A DNA stretch of 64,000 bases from Paracoccus pantotrophus (lineage in GTDB: Bacteria; Pseudomonadota; Alphaproteobacteria; Rhodobacterales; Rhodobacteraceae). The DNA is taken from assembly GCF_008824185.1 (NCBI RefSeq), contig NZ_CP044426.1, positions 1,558,501 to 1,622,500 on the forward strand, written 5' to 3'. Below, piece after piece: positions 59,722 through 64,000 of the stretch (position 1 is its first letter; every line of letters starts with the position of its first letter). The position numbers were made by a program, and so were the translations under genes. The notes under the pieces are model-generated. The model had not been told where the DNA came from. It ran no database searches and saw only the letters and a list, made by a program, of their open reading frames with translations.

Positions 59722-60428
59722 TCGGCGCCCGGCCGGTCCTGCCCGGTCCTGCCGCGGTTTTCCGGCAGCCACCGCCCCGCCTCGCGCCGGGCAAAAGGCT
59801 TCAGCCGCGCGCCATGCTCGGCCAGCCAGCCGCGCACGCGGCCGGGGTCGTGCTTGGACAGTTCGCGCAGCCACCAGCCGATGGCCTTTTGCACGAACCA
59901 TTCCCGGTCATCGGCCAGCCGGGCCAGCCAGGACAGCACGCGCTCGCGCCGCTCCAGATCCTGCGGCTTGGGGTTGCGGATATGCGTCCAGGGCAGCGTG
60001 CCGACCAGCGCTGCGCGCCGCACCCAGTAGCTGGGATGATCGAGCCAGGGCTCGATCTCGTCCAGCCGCTCGGGCCGGGCCAGCAGCCGCCGCTCGCCCG
60101 CCTTCATGGCATGGTCGGCGATCGCCCAGGTGTCGAATTGCGGCACCCAGCCGGCAATCAGCTCCCAGACCGCCTCATCGGGCCGGATCCGCGCCTGGGT
60201 CAGCAGCTTCGCCGCCGCGATCCGCGCCTCATGCACATCGCTGTCCCAAAGCCGCCGTGCCAGATCGACCCGCCCCGGCACGTCGAGCCCGGCCCGCCAA
60301 CCGCGGGCCAGTTCGTCGATCGCCGGCACCGTCACGCCCAAATAGACCCGCGCCGCCTTGTGATAGGCCGCCATCTCGACCGCCTTGCCGGCATCGCCCA
60401 GCGCCTTCAACTCATCCAGTTCCCGCAT
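59709..60428 (-). CDS. DNA alkylation repair (AlkD-like) protein
   Basis: The 239-residue protein resembles the AlkD/HEAT-repeat DNA glycosylase family, which excises N3- and N7-alkylated purines. Features are ARRLWDSDVHEARIAAAKLL, FDTWAIADHAMKA, HPSYWVRRAALVGTLPW and DREWFVQKAIGWWLRELSK, where the Trp and Asp/Glu residues of the helical repeats bind DNA. The ATG at 60428 was chosen because the similarity begins there; further upstream codons extend into the intergenic hairpin. It converges on the lipoprotein gene with a 13-bp overlap. Confidence 0.85.
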   Translation of the reverse strand: MRELDELKALGDAGKAVEMAAYHKAARVYLGVTVPAIDELARGWRAGLDVPGRVDLARRLWDSDVHEARIAAAKLLTQARIRPDEAVWELIAGWVPQFDTWAIADHAMKAGERRLLARPERLDEIEPWLDHPSYWVRRAALVGTLPWTHIRNPKPQDLERRERVLSWLARLADDREWFVQKAIGWWLRELSKHDPGRVRGWLAEHGARLKPFARREAGRWLPENRGRTGQDRPGADQLP

Positions 60429-60512
60429 CTTCACCGTTTTCCGAATAGATCGGCCGGTCGCCGATCCCGTGGGGGAATAATCCGCACCGCTGGCGAAAAG
60501 AAGCAATGAAAA

Positions 60513-60541
60513 AGGGGCGACGCCAGAGAGAGACGCCGCCC
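60513..60541 (-). terminator. minus-strand hairpin with T run upstream of gabD
   Basis: GGGGCGACG (60513-60521) pairs with CGCCGCCCC (60533-60541) with one mismatch. Read on the minus strand the stem is followed by TTTTTC. That is an intrinsic-terminator layout pointing away from gabD, although no annotated minus-strand gene ends here. Confidence 0.5.
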
Positions 60542-60705
60542 CAGTCGAATACGCCAAGAGGGAAACCTGACGATGGCAAGCCAACGCCGCAAATCCCGAT
60601 CCGGTTCATCACAATTCCTCGACCGCCGTCACGGGCCAGCCGCGACTTGCGTTGGCCCGGCAAAAGCGCAAGCCTGCACCGGAGCCGAACGGAAGGAGCC
60701 CCGCC

Positions 60706-62178
60706 ATGAACAAGCCCGCGACCGACCTCAAGATGCTGCTGAAAGACCCCTCGCTCTTGCAGACCCGCGCCTATGTCGCCGGCGAATGGATCGACGCCGA
60801 TGACGGCAAGACCTTCCCGGTGGTGAACCCGGCCCGCGGCGACGTGATCGCCGAGGTGGCGGACCTGTCCCGCGCCGAGGTCGCCCGCGCCATCGCCGCA
60901 GCCGCCGAGGCGATGAAGGGCTGGGCCGCCCGCACCGCCAAGGAACGCGCCCAGATCATGCGCAAATGGTTCGACCTGATGATGGAGAACCAGGACGACC
61001 TGGGCAAGATCCTGACCGCCGAGCAGGGCAAGCCCCTGCCCGAGGCCAAGGGCGAGATCGCCTATGGCGCCAGCTTCATCGAATGGTTCGGCGAGGAGGC
61101 CAAGCGCATCTATGGCGAGACCATCCCCGGCCACCAGCCCGACAAGCGCCTGACCGTGATCCGCCAGCCGATCGGCGTGGTCGGCTCGATCACGCCCTGG
61201 AACTTCCCGAACGCGATGATCACCCGCAAATGCGGCCCGGCCATCGCCGCCGGCTGCGGCTTCGTCGGCCGCCCCGCCGCCGAGACCCCGCTTTCGGCGC
61301 TGGCGCTGGCGGTGCTGGCCGAACGCGCGGGCGTGCCTAAGGGGCTGTTCAGCATCGTGACCTCGTCGCGATCCTCGGACATCGGCAAGGAGTTCTGCGA
61401 GAACCCGCTGATCCGCAAGCTGACCTTCACCGGCTCGACCGAGGTCGGCCGCATCCTGCTGCGCCAGGCTGCCGACCAGGTGCTGAAATGCTCGATGGAG
61501 CTTGGCGGCAACGCCCCCTTCATCGTCTTCGACGATGCCGACCTGGATGCGGCGGTCGAGGGCGCCATGGCCTCGAAATTCCGCAACAACGGCCAGACCT
61601 GCGTCTGCGCCAACCGCATCTATGTGCAGGCCGGGGTCTATGACGAATTCGCCCGGCGGCTGGCGGCGGCGGTGGACAGGCTGCGGGTCGGCGACGGGCT
61701 GGAAGAAGGCGTGACCACCGGCCCGCTGATCAACCGCGATGCGGTCGAAAAGGTCCAGGAACATATCCAGGACGCGGTCGAGGGCGGCGCCTCTGTCCTC
61801 ACCGGCGGCAAGCCGCGCGACGGGCTGTTCTTCGACCCGACGGTCGTGACCGGCATCACCGACAAGATGAAGGTGGCGAGCGAGGAAACCTTCGGCCCGC
61901 TGGCGCCGCTGTTCAAGTTCGAGACCGAGGAAGAGGCCGTCGAGCGCGCCAATGCCACCATCTTCGGGCTTGCCGCCTATTTCTATGCCCGCGACATCGG
62001 CCGCGTCACCCGCGTCCAGGAGGCGCTGGAATACGGCATCGTCGGCGTGAACACCGGCATCATCTCGACCGAGGTGGCGCCCTTCGGCGGCGTCAAGCAG
62101 TCAGGGCTTGGCCGCGAGGGCTCGCGCCACGGCATCGAAGATTACCTAGAGATGAAATACATCTGCCTGTCCATCTGA
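60706..62178 (+). CDS. gabD: NAD(P)-dependent succinate-semialdehyde dehydrogenase
   Basis: GabD oxidises succinate semialdehyde to succinate in 4-aminobutyrate breakdown. The 490-residue aldehyde dehydrogenase has the catalytic cysteine in NNGQTCVCANR and the general-base glutamate in ELGGNAPFIVF. The block ITPWNFPNAMITRKCGPAIAAGC and the paired cysteine next to the catalytic one are typical of GabD rather than generic ALDH. GGAAGGAG lies upstream of the ATG at 60706. No gabT neighbour is present. A bidirectional terminator follows. Confidence 0.93.
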   Translation: MNKPATDLKMLLKDPSLLQTRAYVAGEWIDADDGKTFPVVNPARGDVIAEVADLSRAEVARAIAAAAEAMKGWAARTAKERAQIMRKWFDLMMENQDDLGKILTAEQGKPLPEAKGEIAYGASFIEWFGEEAKRIYGETIPGHQPDKRLTVIRQPIGVVGSITPWNFPNAMITRKCGPAIAAGCGFVGRPAAETPLSALALAVLAERAGVPKGLFSIVTSSRSSDIGKEFCENPLIRKLTFTGSTEVGRILLRQAADQVLKCSMELGGNAPFIVFDDADLDAAVEGAMASKFRNNGQTCVCANRIYVQAGVYDEFARRLAAAVDRLRVGDGLEEGVTTGPLINRDAVEKVQEHIQDAVEGGASVLTGGKPRDGLFFDPTVVTGITDKMKVASEETFGPLAPLFKFETEEEAVERANATIFGLAAYFYARDIGRVTRVQEALEYGIVGVNTGIISTEVAPFGGVKQSGLGREGSRHGIEDYLEMKYICLSI

Positions 62179-62190
62179 CCGGCCAGGAAG

Positions 62191-62217
62191 AAACCCCGGA
62201 GCCGGGCTCCGGGGTTT
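62191..62217. terminator. bidirectional intrinsic terminator between gabD and trcR-like gene
   Basis: AAACCCCGGAGCC (62191-62203) pairs perfectly with GGCTCCGGGGTTT (62205-62217) around a single G. It lies 12 bp after gabD and 6 bp beyond the end of the minus-strand gene, with TTTCTTCC following on that strand, and so serves both convergent genes. Confidence 0.85.
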
Positions 62218-62223
62218 GCGGGA

Positions 62224-62970
62224 TCAGTGATCCTCGTCTTCGTCGTCATCCGCGTCGGGCAGGTTGAAGAAGCTGTCCGCATCCAGGTTGTCGTCCGGCT
62301 CGGGCTTCTCGTCATCCTTGCTGAGGCTGAAATTCTCCAGCCCGGCGATCGAGCTGGGCAGGCGCGGCTCGTCCGACATGGCAAGCGAGGTCTCGGTCGA
62401 AAGCAGCTTGCGACGCTCGTCATCGGTCATGGCGCCGCCCTCGGCGGCCTTGCGCTTGGCGGCCTTCTGCACGGCGGCGTCAAGCTCGGACTGACGGCAA
62501 AGCCCCAGCGCCACCGGGTCGATGGGCTGGATGTTCTGGATGTTCCAATGCGTGCGGTCGCGGATCGAGGCGATGGTCGGCTTGGTGGTGCCCACCAGCT
62601 TCGAGATCTGCGAATCGGCCAGTTCGGGATGAAACTTGACCAGCCACAGGATCGCTGCCGGCCGGTCCTGGCGCTTGGACAGCGGCGTGTAGCGCGGGCC
62701 GCGACGCTTCTCCTCGCCCTCGGCGGCGGGGTTGTGCTTGAGCTTCAGCCGGTAGAGCGGATTCTTCTGCCCCTTCTCGATCTCGGACGCATCGAGCTGG
62801 TTCGAGGCGACCGGGTCGAAGCCCTTGACGCCGACCGCCACGTCGCCGTCGGCGATGCCCTGGACCTCAAGCTCGTGCATGCCGCAGAAATCGGCGATCT
62901 GCTTGAAGCTCAGCGTCGTGTTGTCGACCAGCCAGACGGCGGTGGCCTTGGCCATCAGCGGCTTGTTCAT
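62224..62970 (-). CDS. DUF1013 transcriptional regulator (TrcR-like)
   Basis: The 248-residue protein belongs to the DUF1013 family, confined to alphaproteobacteria and annotated as the cell-cycle regulator TrcR in several genomes. The conserved core includes MAKATAVWLVDNTTLSFKQI, FCGMHELEVQGIADGD, GPRYTPLSKRQDRPAAILWL and KLVGTTKPTIASIRDRTHWN, which contains a helix-turn-helix-like stretch. The C-terminus is highly acidic (Asp/Glu-rich, ending DDDEDEDH). GGAG lies 7 bp before the ATG at 62970. Divergent from the RNase T2 gene. Confidence 0.88.
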   Translation of the reverse strand: MNKPLMAKATAVWLVDNTTLSFKQIADFCGMHELEVQGIADGDVAVGVKGFDPVASNQLDASEIEKGQKNPLYRLKLKHNPAAEGEEKRRGPRYTPLSKRQDRPAAILWLVKFHPELADSQISKLVGTTKPTIASIRDRTHWNIQNIQPIDPVALGLCRQSELDAAVQKAAKRKAAEGGAMTDDERRKLLSTETSLAMSDEPRLPSSIAGLENFSLSKDDEKPEPDDNLDADSFFNLPDADDDEDEDH

Positions 62971-63053
62971 GACCTTCTCCTTAACAATATCTCTTCCGGC
63001 CGGGGAAAACGGCTTTCGGCGGCTGCCATTCCATTTTCGGGGGATTGACAGGC

Positions 63054-63082
63054 TATATAGGCCCGGAAGGGAGCAAAATAAA
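63054..63082 (-). promoter_or_regulatory. candidate promoter of trcR-like gene
   Basis: On the minus strand TATATA (63054-63059) is preceded after 17 bp by TTTATT (63077-63082). The -10 is good and the -35 weak. It would give a leader of about 75 bases. A TTGACA on the opposite strand at 63045-63050 lacks a matching -10. Confidence 0.35.
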
Positions 63083-63130
63083 GCCTGAAATTCGTGGCGC
63101 GCGGCCGGGACCGGCGTTAGGTTCGCCGGC

Positions 63131-63751
63131 ATGAGACCGGCCGCCCTGATCGCCCTTTTGCTGTTCGCCCCCGCGGCCCTGGCCCAGGACATCGCGGGAC
63201 GGTTCGACTATTACGTGCTGTCGCTCAGCTGGTCGCCCAGCTGGTGCCGGACCCAGGACGAGGCCGAACAATGCGCGACCGGGCGGCGCCTGGGCTTCGT
63301 CGTCCATGGCCTGTGGCCGCAATACGAACGCGGCTGGCCGGAATATTGCCGGACCGAAGCCCGCGACCCCGCGCGCCACGAAACCCGTGCCATGGCGGAT
63401 CTGATGGGAACGGGCGGCCTAGCCTGGTATCAATGGAAAAAGCACGGCCGCTGCTCGGGCCTGCCGGCGCGGGACTATTTCGCCCTGACCCGCAAGGCCG
63501 CCGCCCGGATCGCCCTGCCCGAGACGCTGCGCCAGCTCGACCGCGACGTCACCCTGCCCGCCCAGGTGATCGAAGACGCCTTCATCGAGGCCAATCCCGG
63601 CCTTGCACGCGACGGCATCACCGTGACCTGCCGCGCCCGCGCCCTGCAGGAGATCCGCATCTGCCTGACCCGCGACCTGCGGCCGCGTGCCTGCGCTGAG
63701 GATGCCGGGCGGGATTGCCAGGGCAGCTTCCTGATGCCGGCGCCGCGCTGA
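63131..63751 (+). CDS. ribonuclease T2 family protein, secreted
   Basis: The 206-residue precursor has a signal peptide (MRPAALIALLLFAPAALAQ) and both catalytic segments of RNase T2: FVVHGLWPQ with H59 and WKKHGRC with H105. The four cysteines around positions 39, 48, 73 and 108 should form the usual disulphides. Such enzymes degrade RNA in the periplasm or outside the cell, as E. coli RNase I does. It is read away from the trcR-like gene. A palindromic repeat begins 15 bp after the stop. Confidence 0.92.
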   Translation: MRPAALIALLLFAPAALAQDIAGRFDYYVLSLSWSPSWCRTQDEAEQCATGRRLGFVVHGLWPQYERGWPEYCRTEARDPARHETRAMADLMGTGGLAWYQWKKHGRCSGLPARDYFALTRKAAARIALPETLRQLDRDVTLPAQVIEDAFIEANPGLARDGITVTCRARALQEIRICLTRDLRPRACAEDAGRDCQGSFLMPAPR

Positions 63752-63765
63752 TGGCGCGGCCGCGT

Positions 63766-63953
63766 GCCTCCGGCGGGGATATTTGGACAAGGAAGAGACC
63801 GTTAACCGAATCGCAAGGATTTTCTGTCAGCTTGGAATCACGGAACAGGCGGGGACGCCGATGGCCGTCAAGGAAGAAGCCACACCCCGACCTTCAGCTC
63901 CGGCGGGCGGGGTGTGTGCTTTTCTTTCTTGCCCAAATATCCCCGCCGGAGGC
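63766..63953. repeat. long-loop palindromic repeat after RNase T2 gene
   Basis: The left arm 63766-63795 (GCCTCCGGCGGGGATATTTG, GACAAGGAAG) and the right arm 63924-63953 match as inverse copies at 28 of 30 positions, with a 128-bp loop. The core GATATTTGGACAAGGAAG is shared with the copies at 29606 and 39314; the outer GC part differs. The loop holds a separate terminator-like hairpin at 63881-63916. Confidence 0.7.
63881..63930 (+). terminator. intrinsic terminator inside the repeat, possible small-RNA end
   Basis: CACACCCCG (63881-63889) pairs perfectly with CGGGGTGTG (63908-63916) and is followed by TGCTTTTCTTTCTT. This is a plus-strand terminator 130 bp after the RNase T2 stop. It could end that gene or a short RNA transcribed from about 63800. 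Confidence 0.6.
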
Positions 63954-64000
63954 TCCGGGCCGTGCCATAGTCGCCGAAGCAGTCAATCCGCGGCCGAAAC

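Overview
The window is a GC-rich stretch of an alphaproteobacterial chromosome. The organism is inferred to be a Rhodobacterales member, most likely Paracoccus: the codon usage is strongly GC-biased, the order tolQRAB-pal-cpoB-tilS-ftsH is alphaproteobacterial, an OxyR with both redox cysteines is present, a GTTC-N7-GTTC LexA-type box lies upstream of uvrA, and short palindromic CAAATATCC-type repeats recur between genes. No rRNA, tRNA or CRISPR array was seen.

Layout. 1-1548: start of an MsbA-like ABC exporter (minus strand) running off the left edge, with two single-base frameshifts. 1790-6776: a PLP aminotransferase, a DUF2218/siderophore-interacting flavoprotein and an exbB-exbD-tonB operon (iron uptake). 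6757-11711: oxyR, a CorC/HlyC-type membrane protein, a patatin phospholipase and an old-yellow-enzyme reductase. 11868-24558: a large histidine-utilisation locus. hutI, hutH, hutG, a CoA-transferase gene, an acyl-CoA dehydrogenase gene, hutU and a four-gene polar amino acid ABC importer are read leftward; hutF and the repressor gene hutC are read rightward. Two tandem GTCTAAAC operators lie between them. 24628-29527: inositol monophosphatase, a DMT transporter, a lytic transglycosylase and dapA. 29759-35670: an mrp Na+/H+ antiporter operon with an mrpA-mrpB fusion. 35796-39277: ruvC-ruvA-htpX-ruvB-thioesterase. 39803-41703: an inactivated IS630-family element next to an intact IS5-family (IS427-like) element, the latter inserted exactly at the stop codon of a chorismate mutase gene. 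42371-51097: tolQ-tolR-tolA-tolB-pal-cpoB-tilS-ftsH, read leftward, with ybgC upstream and divergent. 52304-63751: a conserved hypothetical gene, a Hint-domain protein, uvrA, a GFA-like zinc protein, moaA, a lipoprotein, an AlkD-like protein, gabD, a DUF1013/TrcR-like regulator and an RNase T2.

How the genes work together. The hut genes form the five-step route from histidine via formiminoglutamate and N-formylglutamate to glutamate, with their own repressor and probable importer. The translationally coupled CoA transferase and acyl-CoA dehydrogenase embedded between hutG and hutU are not part of that route. I propose they feed a related compound, for example imidazole propionate, into urocanate. 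The exbBD-tonB genes energise outer-membrane iron-siderophore receptors, and the adjacent SIP-family reductase would release the iron. The Tol-Pal genes maintain the envelope during division. An 11-bp-spaced direct repeat ahead of tolQ looks like a response-regulator site. DNA repair genes in the window (ruvCAB, uvrA) carry SOS-like boxes.
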